A stretch of 64,000 bases of DNA from JAPPHA01 sp963664045 (GTDB lineage: Bacteria; Pseudomonadota; Alphaproteobacteria; Rhodobacterales; Rhodobacteraceae), in NCBI GenBank assembly GCA_963664045.2, contig CAXXGT010000017.1, positions 310,001 through 374,000 of the forward strand. Reading direction: 5' to 3'. The position numbers and the translations under genes were made by a program. A model generated the notes under the pieces. It was not told the DNA's origin and searched no databases. It worked only from the letters and a program-made list of their open reading frames with translations. Shown piece by piece: positions 9,478 through 17,494 of the stretch. Numbering within the stretch: the first letter of the stretch is position 1; each line of letters starts with the position of its first letter.

Positions 9478-10788
9478 ATGCCACGGACTGACGAAAACGC
9501 GCTCGTTCTTGGACAGACGGTTCAACTGGTTGCTGATCCGTTCCGGTCACCTCCCGATAACGCCATCCTTCATCGGCCACGAGGCGGAGTGCTGATCCGC
9601 GACGGAATCATCGAACGCGTCGATGAAGCCGAGCGACTGCTGGCGGACAATGTGGGCGTTTCGATCCTGGACTACGGCGGTTCGCTGATTCTTCCCGGAT
9701 TCGTCGATTGTCACGCCCATTTCCCCCAAACGAAAATCATCGCGTCATGGGGAAGGCGTCTCATCGACTGGCTTCATACCTATACGTTTCCGGAAGAAGC
9801 GCGATTCGGCGATCCCGGCTACGCCAGGGAAATCGCCGAACTCTATCTCGACATCTGCATCGCCAATGGCACGACCACCGTGTCGGCGTTCTGCTCGAGT
9901 CATCCGGAGAGCGTCGACGCGTTTTTCGCTGCTGCCGCTGCCCGGAACATGTGCGTCGCGGCAGGAAAGGTCCTCATGGACAGGAACGCTCCCGACGCGC
10001 TCCTGGACACACCTGAGGACGGATACGAACAGTCGAAGGCGCTGATCGAACGCTGGCACGGAAAGGGTCGGTCGCGCTACGCGGTGACACCGAGATTCGC
10101 CCTGACGTCGTCGCCGGAACAGCTTGCCGCCGCTGGCGCGCTCTGGAGCGAGCATCCGGATACGCTCCTCCAGACCCATCTCTCGGAGCAGCCGGAGGAA
10201 ATCAGGCGCGTCCGGTCGATGTTCCCGGATTCGGACGATTATTTCGGGGTCTACGAAAGATACGGGCTGGTTGGCCGCGGCGCGATCATGGGGCATGCCA
10301 TTCACCTCGAAAGGCGGGAAAAGGGCAGCCTCGCCGATACCGGAACGGGAGTTGCACATTGCCCGACATCGAACACGTTCATCGGCTCGGGATTGTGCGA
10401 TGTTGCGTCGCTCGTCCGCTCAGGGGTTCGGGTCGGACTCGGGACCGATGTCGGAGGAGGGTCCAGCTTTTCGATGCTCGCAACGATGCGGGCCGCCTAC
10501 GAGATTGGCCAGCTGCGCGGCGATGTCTTCCATCCCGCCCAGTTGCTGTGGCTTGCAACCGAAGGCTCTGCATCCGTCATGCGCCTCGAAGGCAGGATCG
10601 GACGGCTGGAGCCGGGTGCCGGGGGCGACATCTGCGTTCTCGATCCCGAAGCGACACCGCTGCTCGAAGCAAGGTGCGGACGTGCAGAGTCGATCAGTGA
10701 AATCCTGTTTTCGCTCATCATGCTTGGGGATGATCGTGCTGTCCGGCAGGTCCTGATTTCAGGCAGGCCGGTGAAACCAGGCACCTGA
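9478..10788 (+). CDS. guaD: Guanine deaminase
   Basis: A zinc amidohydrolase converting guanine to xanthine in purine salvage and catabolism. The N-terminal metal site is LPGFVDCHAHFPQ, with His79 and His81. TFPEEARF is a substrate-loop signature of guanine deaminases. QTHLSEQ and GHAIHL supply the next histidines, and GLGTDVGGG the catalytic aspartate. AHCPTSNTFIGSG is also family specific. Length (436 residues) is normal and ATG 9478 opens the frame. It lies 360 bp downstream of the Ggt-like gene, so co-transcription is possible but not shown. No xanthine dehydrogenase genes are in the window. Confidence 0.95.
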   Translation: MPRTDENALVLGQTVQLVADPFRSPPDNAILHRPRGGVLIRDGIIERVDEAERLLADNVGVSILDYGGSLILPGFVDCHAHFPQTKIIASWGRRLIDWLHTYTFPEEARFGDPGYAREIAELYLDICIANGTTTVSAFCSSHPESVDAFFAAAAARNMCVAAGKVLMDRNAPDALLDTPEDGYEQSKALIERWHGKGRSRYAVTPRFALTSSPEQLAAAGALWSEHPDTLLQTHLSEQPEEIRRVRSMFPDSDDYFGVYERYGLVGRGAIMGHAIHLERREKGSLADTGTGVAHCPTSNTFIGSGLCDVASLVRSGVRVGLGTDVGGGSSFSMLATMRAAYEIGQLRGDVFHPAQLLWLATEGSASVMRLEGRIGRLEPGAGGDICVLDPEATPLLEARCGRAESISEILFSLIMLGDDRAVRQVLISGRPVKPGT

Positions 10789-11043
10789 AAACGGTCATCG
10801 ATCGAAACGCTTTCCTCAGGGTGCCTTTTTCAGGCAAATCAGTATCGCGTCACATGGTGAGAGGGATCGTTTCGCGAATCTGACTCTTCGGTAACAGCCA
10901 GCCGATCAAGCCATCCTGGCCTGTCGTTTTGCAGGTTCTAAGCCCGATTTTTTCTGACTGACCACCATGATGTCCGCTGCGCGTGATGGTCCATGAACGG
11001 GCTCATGCCTGTCGTCAATCACACCTGTCTTCGAGTGCATCAC

Positions 11044-12108
11044 CTACGGGATTGCGGGCATGGGCCGGGGTTGCCTTTTCGAGATCCTGAGTTCGCAGAC
11101 AGTGAACGGCTCATCCGCCCCTTTACCCCCTTGCTTGCGCCAACGTGCGATCGCCCTTTTCACCGTGCGCTCGTTGTCGCTGCGCAACCCTTCCTCGCGT
11201 AACACGATTCGTCTGCCACTCTTCGTCTCGATCACGACGTCGTACCAGCAGCGTAAACGCATCCGCAGCGGCGGTGTGTGGAATGGTCCTTCGCGCCCGT
11301 ATGCACTGATCCATTTGACGTAACGGAAGCGATGTTCGGGCTCGACACTCTGCCACCTTTCAACAATGTCGTCGGACAACAGGCGCCCACATTCGGCACG
11401 GACTTTTGCGACCTGGCGGCGCGCGTCCACCAATGCGATCCGCCTCTCGACCCAGGTGGCTTCGCCGACCCAGGCGGCCAAGGTAGGCCAGCGTCCGGTT
11501 CCGATCGCACCCGGCACGCGTGTTTCGGCGTGGTCGTGTTTACCGCGCACCCAAATTCCGTTTTCCCCGTAGCCATCGGGCACCGGATACGTCTTTCCGT
11601 CCTTGCCCGGTTCGATCCGGGAAATGAAGATTTCCCCGATAAAATAGTGCCGGGAATCCCAAATCACGTCCCTGTCGTCGTCAAGCACTTCGTCCAGTTC
11701 CGCCATTCCCCCGGTGAACCGGAAAGCGCTCCCCTGGGACATGAGTGCCCGCAGCACGAGCACCGGATCGCCAGGCAGGGAATCCTTGACAGGAACATCG
11801 TCCTCTTTGTGGCGCCTGGTCCACTGATACCGCTCCTGTTCGAGCACGTGTATCGCCTGACGTATGCGAGGCCCGCCTTTCCAGACACTCCGGCCGCGAA
11901 CGGTTCGCCGGACGACCGCCTCTTCCATCCGGATACCTGCACCGGACAACGTTCTGCGCGTTCCTGCCAGCGAGGCCCCGATCCCTTTCACGTTCCGAGT
12001 CTGGAGAAGCGTGGCCACTTCCGGGCTCGAAAGTTCCGTTCCGTCTTCCACGAGCGGGGCGAATACCGAGAGCCCGGCCCAATGCCTCTCAAGATTGAGG
12101 TTATCCAT
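11044..12108 (-). CDS. Unrecognised 354-residue protein
   Basis: No family recognised. The protein starts MDNLNLERHWAGLSVF; GGAAGAGAG nine bases upstream supports ATG 12108 over the longer frame to 12171. The N-terminal 100 residues (SSPEVATLLQTRNVKGIGASLAGTR, RKGGPRIRQAIHVL-like) look like a mixed helical, possibly DNA-binding, domain. The middle has WDSRHYFIGEIFISRIEPG and YPVPDGYGENGIWVRG. The C-terminal third is rich in Arg and Trp (RFRYVKWISAYGREGP, TVKRAIARWRKQGGKG) and basic overall. There is no signal peptide or membrane segment. It is transcribed away from the SNF2 helicase gene, and the pair may form one accessory module; that is inference. Confidence 0.7.
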   Translation of the reverse strand: MDNLNLERHWAGLSVFAPLVEDGTELSSPEVATLLQTRNVKGIGASLAGTRRTLSGAGIRMEEAVVRRTVRGRSVWKGGPRIRQAIHVLEQERYQWTRRHKEDDVPVKDSLPGDPVLVLRALMSQGSAFRFTGGMAELDEVLDDDRDVIWDSRHYFIGEIFISRIEPGKDGKTYPVPDGYGENGIWVRGKHDHAETRVPGAIGTGRWPTLAAWVGEATWVERRIALVDARRQVAKVRAECGRLLSDDIVERWQSVEPEHRFRYVKWISAYGREGPFHTPPLRMRLRCWYDVVIETKSGRRIVLREEGLRSDNERTVKRAIARWRKQGGKGADEPFTVCELRISKRQPRPMPAIP

Positions 12109-12678
12109 TCTGATCAACTCTCTTCCAATTCCACGTCGAGCGCTTCCCCTTCGAATCCAGCGTTCCGGCAAGGCGATGGCATCCGTAGCTTGGTTGCGAC
12201 CGCGACCGGAAGGAATTCAACGGCCGTTTAGGCTTGTTTTCGCGAACAGGGAAGTTCGAACTGACTGACACCCGCCAGTCCCCGGCGCGTTTCCCTGATG
12301 CATTGCGGCACCCGCGGAAACGGGCGCGGTTGTCCGGGATCGTCCCGCGAACGCTCCCACTTGCAGAATCCGCTACAAGTCCGTCCGGCGTCGAATTCCT
12401 GGCGGAAACACGGAGAGAAACCAGACACGGCGGTCAGGGAATCGCCGGGAATCCCTTTGCAAGACTGCCTCGGAACAGGTCGGCCTTGAAACCGTAACCG
12501 GAGTTCAGGTACGAGTGTTTTTGAAAGAGGGGCGACGCTCCGATACTCGTTTGCCTTGCAGCTTCCATTTGCCGCGGGGTTCCTTGAACCCTGGTCCTGC
12601 CGGAAGAAAACGCGCCCACTCACGTGCCGGAAGCCTTCGCGAGGCCCTGATGAAAACTCGAAATTGAACATTCGAAAC
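12109..12678. other. Divergent intergenic region (570 bp)
   Basis: Separates the unknown gene (leftward) from the SNF2 gene (rightward) and should hold both promoters. A minus-strand frame (12228-12845) runs across it into the helicase gene but has no protein-like features. I could not pick out a convincing -35/-10 pair. Confidence 0.45.
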
Positions 12679-15468
12679 ATGGAATCAAAAGAAACAGGTA
12701 CACGAAAAAAACTGAAGGCCCCGAAATTCCTGGGTTGGAAGACAAGCGATGAAGAGGAGATCGAACGAAGGCGGTGGAGAGGGATCACTGATGACAGCGA
12801 TTTCAGCAACCTTGAACCGGAGTTCGGGCACTTCGGAACGTTCAAGGTCGCCTCATCCTCCGGATCATCCTATTTTGTCGAGATCCGCGATCCGAAAGAA
12901 CTGCGGAATAGTTGTACGTGCAAGGATTTCAAGGTGTCCGGCCTAGGGACCTGCAAGCACGTGGAACGTGTGCTGCACGGGTTGAGAGAGGCCAACGGGC
13001 GAGCGTTCGAAAGGGCCACGAAGTCTGAATCGCCACGAATTGAAGTCTACCTTGCCGACGACCGCGACGGATTTCCCACCATGGAAGCACCGGGCGCGGG
13101 CATTCCCGATGACCTTGCCACGGAGGTCGCGCAATTGGTTGCTTCCCTCCGGGGAGAGCAGGTTACCGACGTCCGTCGCAGGCTGCATGAGCTGAAATCC
13201 GCGCACCCGGACAGCATCAGGATTTCGCGACTTCTGGAAGAATGGGTGAACCAGCAACAGAGAAGCCAGCAAAAGTTGCAACGGAGCAGGACGACCCGAG
13301 AGGACATTGCATCAGGCCGACTTGATACCGATGTCGTCAAGTTTCCCCTGTTTCCCTATCAGGTCGAGGGCATGCTGCACCTGGCTCTTGGTGAGCGCGC
13401 ATTGCTCGCGGACGACATGGGTCTCGGAAAGACGGTGCAGGCCCTCGCCGCGACCGAGTTGCTTTCGCAACTGGAAAACGTGAGCCGTGTCCTGGTGGTT
13501 TGCCCGGCGTCGCTGAAAGCGGAGTGGGAGGAGCAGATCGGGAATGCGACCGACAGGCGTTGTCGCATTGTCTTCGGACCCATGCATCGTCGGATCGGGC
13601 AATACAAGAACCCGGAATTCTATTCGATAACGAACTACGAACAGATCCGGTCAGACGTCGAATACATCGGGCAACACCTGAAACCGGATCTCGTCATTCT
13701 CGACGAAGCGCAAAGGATCAAGAACTGGCGAACACAGACTGCGGAAGCCGTGAAGAAACTCGAAAGCCCGTATGCATTCGTTCTGACCGGCACACCCCTC
13801 GAAAACCGGATCGACGAGGTCTATTCGATCGTCCAGTACCTTGATCCGGAGCTCCTCGGGCCTCTTTTCAGGTTCAATCGCCGGTATTTCATCCTCGACG
13901 ACCGCGGTCGGCCCGATTCGCTCCAAAACCTCGACGAATTGCACGAGCGTCTCGGTCAAGTGATGCTGCGGCGTCGCAAGTCGGACATCGAAGACGACCT
14001 CCCCGAGAGGACCGTCAACAACTTCTTCCTGCCCATGACCAAGGTTCAGGAGGACCGCTATGGAGAATACGAACTCATTGTCGGTTCACTGGCACAGAGG
14101 GCGCGGGGACGGCATCTGACCGAGGCCGAATTCAAGAGGCTGCAAATGGCGCTCGCCTGCATGAGGATGCTGTGTGACACCGCCTACATTCTCGACGAAA
14201 ATGAACGGGCCAGCCCGAAACTCGATGAACTGGAGCGGATACTTGATGAACTGCTCGCTGAACCCGACGCGAAAGTCATCATTTTTTCGGAATGGGTACG
14301 CATGTTGAGCCTCGTACAGGAACGCCTTGACGATGCGGGAATCGAATTTGCATGGCACGTCGGGGCGGTCCCCCAGAACAAGCGTCGCCGCGAGATCATT
14401 CGGTTCAGGGAAGATCCTGACTGCCGGGTTTTTCTTTCTTCCGAGAGCGGTGGTGTCGGTCTGAACCTGCAGGTCGCAAACGCAGTCATCAATCTGGATC
14501 TTCCATGGAACCCGGCAAAGCTCGAACAACGCATCGCGCGGGCCTGGAGGAAACATCAGAAGAAAGTCGTCAGTGTCATCAACCTCGTGGCGGAAAACAC
14601 CATCGAGCACCGGATGCTGTACCTGCTCGACGCGAAACAGGGTCTTTCGGACGCGGTGCTGGATAGTCCGACCGAGGACGGCACGATGGACCTGCCATCC
14701 GGACGCCAGGCGTTCCTGGAACGACTGGAGCATGTTCTCGGCGCAAATGTGCCCGCGACGAAACTGGTCGAGCCGGACCCTGTCGAGGTTTCGCTATCTG
14801 CCCTGAAGGAGGCGTTTGGTGACAGGCTGTTCGCGGTGGAACTCCGCAAGGACAGGTCTGACCAGCGATCTCTTCTCGTGGTTCTTGGCGACGAGGTCGA
14901 CGACGAAACCCAGGACGTGTCCTGTCCCCTGCCGGTAAAACGGATCACCCGCCAGAGTTACGAGACCATGCTTTCGATGGAAGAAAACGGACTGCTCGAC
15001 TTTTCCGGAAACCGCATCGACATGCTTTTCGTCGAGTCCGCGGAGGAAAGGGACGAGAGGGAGACCAATCGGCTGCGGGCGAAAGCCGAACCGCTGTTGG
15101 GCGAAGCGAACCGGCGTCGCGAGATGGCTTCCTTGCTGGCGGGCGGTGGATTCGAACAGGAAGCTGCGAAGCTTGCGGTGTCGATCACGGTATTGTCCAT
15201 ACGAGCACTGGCGCTCATCGCTGGCATCGACACGGACGAAGAGGACGAAATCCCGCCACACGAACTTTGCGACCGCTTGATCGAGGCAGGTGAATTACCA
15301 GCAGACCTGGCAGTTTCCGCGTACGGCCTCTGTGTCTCGGAAACGGAGGAGACGGCCGCGTTGATCGTCGGCGAAGAAGAAACCGGTGGTCTCCAGCAGC
15401 ACGCCGGCACGTTGCTGGAATCCGCGGAACGCATCCTGTCTTACGCCGCGTCACGAATCGATGCCTGA
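12679..15468 (+). CDS. SWIM zinc-finger SNF2 helicase
   Basis: A 929-residue SNF2-family ATPase translocating on double-stranded DNA. A SWIM-type zinc finger comes first (Cys79-x-Cys81, Cys92-x-His94, in SCTCKDFKVSGLGTCKH). The helicase core follows: DDMGLGKTVQ (Walker A Lys251), VVCPASLKAEW, ILDEAQRIKN (DEAQ box from Asp342), LTGTPLENRIDE, then the C-terminal lobe with KVIIFSEWVRML, SESGGVGLNLQ and EQRIARAWRKHQ. The last 250 residues are acidic and unassigned. ATG 12679 lacks a strong ribosome binding site, so the start could differ. Bacterial proteins of this layout occur both as housekeeping RapA relatives and inside defence islands; the isolated context here does not decide. Confidence 0.9.
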   Translation: MESKETGTRKKLKAPKFLGWKTSDEEEIERRRWRGITDDSDFSNLEPEFGHFGTFKVASSSGSSYFVEIRDPKELRNSCTCKDFKVSGLGTCKHVERVLHGLREANGRAFERATKSESPRIEVYLADDRDGFPTMEAPGAGIPDDLATEVAQLVASLRGEQVTDVRRRLHELKSAHPDSIRISRLLEEWVNQQQRSQQKLQRSRTTREDIASGRLDTDVVKFPLFPYQVEGMLHLALGERALLADDMGLGKTVQALAATELLSQLENVSRVLVVCPASLKAEWEEQIGNATDRRCRIVFGPMHRRIGQYKNPEFYSITNYEQIRSDVEYIGQHLKPDLVILDEAQRIKNWRTQTAEAVKKLESPYAFVLTGTPLENRIDEVYSIVQYLDPELLGPLFRFNRRYFILDDRGRPDSLQNLDELHERLGQVMLRRRKSDIEDDLPERTVNNFFLPMTKVQEDRYGEYELIVGSLAQRARGRHLTEAEFKRLQMALACMRMLCDTAYILDENERASPKLDELERILDELLAEPDAKVIIFSEWVRMLSLVQERLDDAGIEFAWHVGAVPQNKRRREIIRFREDPDCRVFLSSESGGVGLNLQVANAVINLDLPWNPAKLEQRIARAWRKHQKKVVSVINLVAENTIEHRMLYLLDAKQGLSDAVLDSPTEDGTMDLPSGRQAFLERLEHVLGANVPATKLVEPDPVEVSLSALKEAFGDRLFAVELRKDRSDQRSLLVVLGDEVDDETQDVSCPLPVKRITRQSYETMLSMEENGLLDFSGNRIDMLFVESAEERDERETNRLRAKAEPLLGEANRRREMASLLAGGGFEQEAAKLAVSITVLSIRALALIAGIDTDEEDEIPPHELCDRLIEAGELPADLAVSAYGLCVSETEETAALIVGEEETGGLQQHAGTLLESAERILSYAASRIDA

Positions 15469-15630
15469 TCGTTGATCGCGTTCCCCATGCCGGCACCTTG
15501 AGTCAATCTGGCCGGGTGCAGATGGGCCGCTGTACGCAGGGCATCGGGCCGAACGGCTTCAAGCGGGCGATCTCCGACAATCCAGCGGAACCGTCCCGAA
15601 GAGTTGCCGGCGTTCCGGATGTGCCGAAAA

Positions 15631-16629
15631 CTACGCCCCCGTCTCGACGACGACCTTGCCGTGGGTCGCGCGCGGGGCGGAGACATAGTCCCAAGCCTCG
15701 CGGTAGCCTTCCATCGGATAGACCCGATCAATCCCGGGGGTGACGAGTCCACGCTCGAGCGCATCGTAGACAAACGCCTTGCCCCGCGCCCGGGACTCCG
15801 GATTCTCGACGTAGTTGAAGAGCGAATACGGGTGAAAGACCGCGTCGGCCTGAAACATGTCGACAATCGGCAAGGTCGGGAACTCGGCGTCGAGCGTGCC
15901 GTAGAAGAAGATCCGCGCGCCCTTGGCGAGCGCTGGCGCGTATTGCCCGATCATGCCGGCGCCGACCGGATCAAAGGCAGCGTCGATTCCACGTCCTTCG
16001 GTCACGGATTTCAGAAACTCTCCCAGGTCCCCGGATCCCGGAACAAAGACGTGGTCGGCTCCCGCCGACTCGAGAAAGCGCCTGTTGTGGTCGAATCGGG
16101 AGGTGGCGATCATCCTGGCGCCGAAATGGCGGCCGATCTCCAGTGCCGCGGTCCCGGCCGTTCCCGTCCCGGCCGTTACCAGTACGGTCGTGCCCGGCAA
16201 GACCCGCATGATTTCAACCAGGGGAAAGTACGCGGTCATGTACATCATCCAGACCGATGCGCTTTCCACCGCCGAGAACCCTGCGGGCGCCGGCGTCACG
16301 TAGCGGTGGTCAATGACCAGTTGCTCGGTGCTGGCCCCGCGGCGGTCGTAAAAGTGCGGCAAGGTGCACATGCGTGTCCCGGGTTCGATGCCCGTCACGC
16401 CTGGGCCGATCGCGTCCACGATGCCGGCCGCTTCCATCCCGATGGAGGCCGGGAACGCGGAAAAGCTGAACGAATACCGGTCGTGCATGAGATCCATGTC
16501 GCCCCAGTTCAGGGCAAAGGCCTCGACCCGGAGCCGGACTTCGCCCGGCCCCGGCGTTTCGTCCGGAACCTCTTCCAGCGACAATCCCTGGTAGCCCTTG
16601 TAGCCTTGAATCACCCAAGCACGCGGCAT
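15631..16629 (-). CDS. Zinc-type alcohol dehydrogenase/quinone oxidoreductase
   Basis: A medium-chain dehydrogenase/reductase using NAD(P)H. The N-terminal GroES-like domain has ALNWGDMDLMHDRY, then FPASIGMEAAGIVDAIGPGV. The Rossmann domain has the nucleotide loop TAGTGTAGTAALEIGRHFGA. The cysteine and histidine zinc ligands of classical alcohol dehydrogenases are missing (no GHE; IGMEAAG instead), which points to the zinc-independent quinone oxidoreductase branch. ATG 16629 (MPRAWVIQGYKG) follows GGGAGGAGACCGGGAG. It faces away from the hydantoinase operon but shares the island with its regulator; a role in reducing a pathway product is possible but not shown. Confidence 0.85.
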   Translation of the reverse strand: MPRAWVIQGYKGYQGLSLEEVPDETPGPGEVRLRVEAFALNWGDMDLMHDRYSFSFSAFPASIGMEAAGIVDAIGPGVTGIEPGTRMCTLPHFYDRRGASTEQLVIDHRYVTPAPAGFSAVESASVWMMYMTAYFPLVEIMRVLPGTTVLVTAGTGTAGTAALEIGRHFGARMIATSRFDHNRRFLESAGADHVFVPGSGDLGEFLKSVTEGRGIDAAFDPVGAGMIGQYAPALAKGARIFFYGTLDAEFPTLPIVDMFQADAVFHPYSLFNYVENPESRARGKAFVYDALERGLVTPGIDRVYPMEGYREAWDYVSAPRATHGKVVVETGA

Positions 16630-16716
16630 CTCCCGGTCTCCTCCCTCGTCTTTCAATGGTCCTGCGGGTCAGTCCCCGGTGCATCGCGCCGGCTTTGGCG
16701 ATCCTCGTTTTCCGGT

Positions 16717-16739
16717 ACCCGGGCAGGCGCTGCCCGGGT
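16717..16739 (-). terminator. Hairpin downstream of the XRE-cupin gene
   Basis: A perfect 10-bp stem (ACCCGGGCAG pairing with CTGCCCGGGT) with a GCG loop lies between the regulator stop at 16770 and the oxidoreductase start at 16629, both on the minus strand. No U-run follows, so it is either a factor-dependent terminator or a processing hairpin. Confidence 0.55.
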
Positions 16740-16769
16740 GTTCGGGATCTGGAAGCCCCACACCCGGCC

Positions 16770-17342
16770 TCAATCCGGAGTCGAGACCCAGAGCACGCGC
16801 GCGTTGACCTCGGACAGGGTAATGCAGGCGTGGCGCATCGTACTGTCGAAATAGGCGCAATCGCCGACCTTGAGCTGCACCGGGGCGTAGCCTTCGGTAT
16901 GCAACTCGATTTCGCCGCTCAGGACATAGAGGACCTCCTCGCCGGGATGCGCAATCACGGGTCCGAAGGTTTCGATCGAGCCCGCCTTGATCTCGGCGAC
17001 CAACGGGATCATCCGCTTGTTGACCAACTCGTCGGCCAGCGTTTCGTAGACATAGGGACCGGTCTCATGGCGTTGGCCCTGGCCGCGGCGCGTGACGGCC
17101 CGGCGCATTCGCTTGACCGAAGGCCCACTGGCCGCGAGCAGCCGCGACATGTCGACCCCGAGACCCTGGACGATGCGAAGCAACGTCTGGAATGTTGGCG
17201 AGAGCTGCCCGCTCTCGATTTTCGAAAGCGCCGAATGCGAGAGCCCGCCCCTCTCGGCGAGCTCGGTCTGGGTCATGCCCAGCTCGACCCGGAATTGCCT
17301 GACACGGGCGCCAAGCGTCGCCGCCGTCACCTGCTCTGCCAT
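16770..17342 (-). CDS. XRE-cupin transcriptional regulator
   Basis: A helix-turn-helix regulator with a C-terminal cupin sensor. The HTH spans about residues 10-65 (LGARVRQFRVELGMTQTELA, then GLSHSALSKIESG). The cupin barrel begins near residue 105 (IPLVAEIKAGSIETFGPVIAHPGEEVLYVLSGEIELH). Such proteins (PuuR/MppR-like) bind amino-acid-derived ligands and usually repress the adjacent divergent operon. Here that is the hydantoinase-ABC operon starting at 17495. The frame extends to 17525. ATG 17342 (preceded directly by GTGGAG) and ATG 17417 are the candidate starts; I prefer the shorter because the HTH then sits at the normal distance from the N-terminus. Confidence 0.87.
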   Translation of the reverse strand: MAEQVTAATLGARVRQFRVELGMTQTELAERGGLSHSALSKIESGQLSPTFQTLLRIVQGLGVDMSRLLAASGPSVKRMRRAVTRRGQGQRHETGPYVYETLADELVNKRMIPLVAEIKAGSIETFGPVIAHPGEEVLYVLSGEIELHTEGYAPVQLKVGDCAYFDSTMRHACITLSEVNARVLWVSTPD

Positions 17343-17430
17343 CTCCACGCTCGCGCGGTTCTTGCGGATGAAAGGCAGCGTGTCGCGAATATTGGTCGTT
17401 TTGGAATAAACTTGCATGATAGGAAAATAT

Positions 17431-17458
17431 TTGACAAGCTGGGCAGAAGCAATAGGGT
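17431..17458 (+). promoter_or_regulatory. Sigma70-like promoter of hydantoinase operon
   Basis: TTGACA at 17431-17436 and TAGGGT at 17453-17458 are separated by 16 bp, 37 bases before ATG 17495. The position between the divergent regulator and the operon makes it the natural target for the XRE-cupin protein. Predicted from sequence only. Confidence 0.55.
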
Positions 17459-17494
17459 CGTGCGGGCTTTCCACCTTGCGGGGACAGAGTGACC

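Noticed and set aside
10820..10836. Possible terminator after guaD (TGCCT, TTTTC, AGGCA)
   Set aside because: The stem is only five base pairs and no T-run follows.
12228..12845. 205-codon minus-strand frame between the unknown gene and the SNF2 gene
   Set aside because: It overlaps the N-terminus of the helicase, has Ser/Arg-rich noncoding-like composition and no ribosome binding site.
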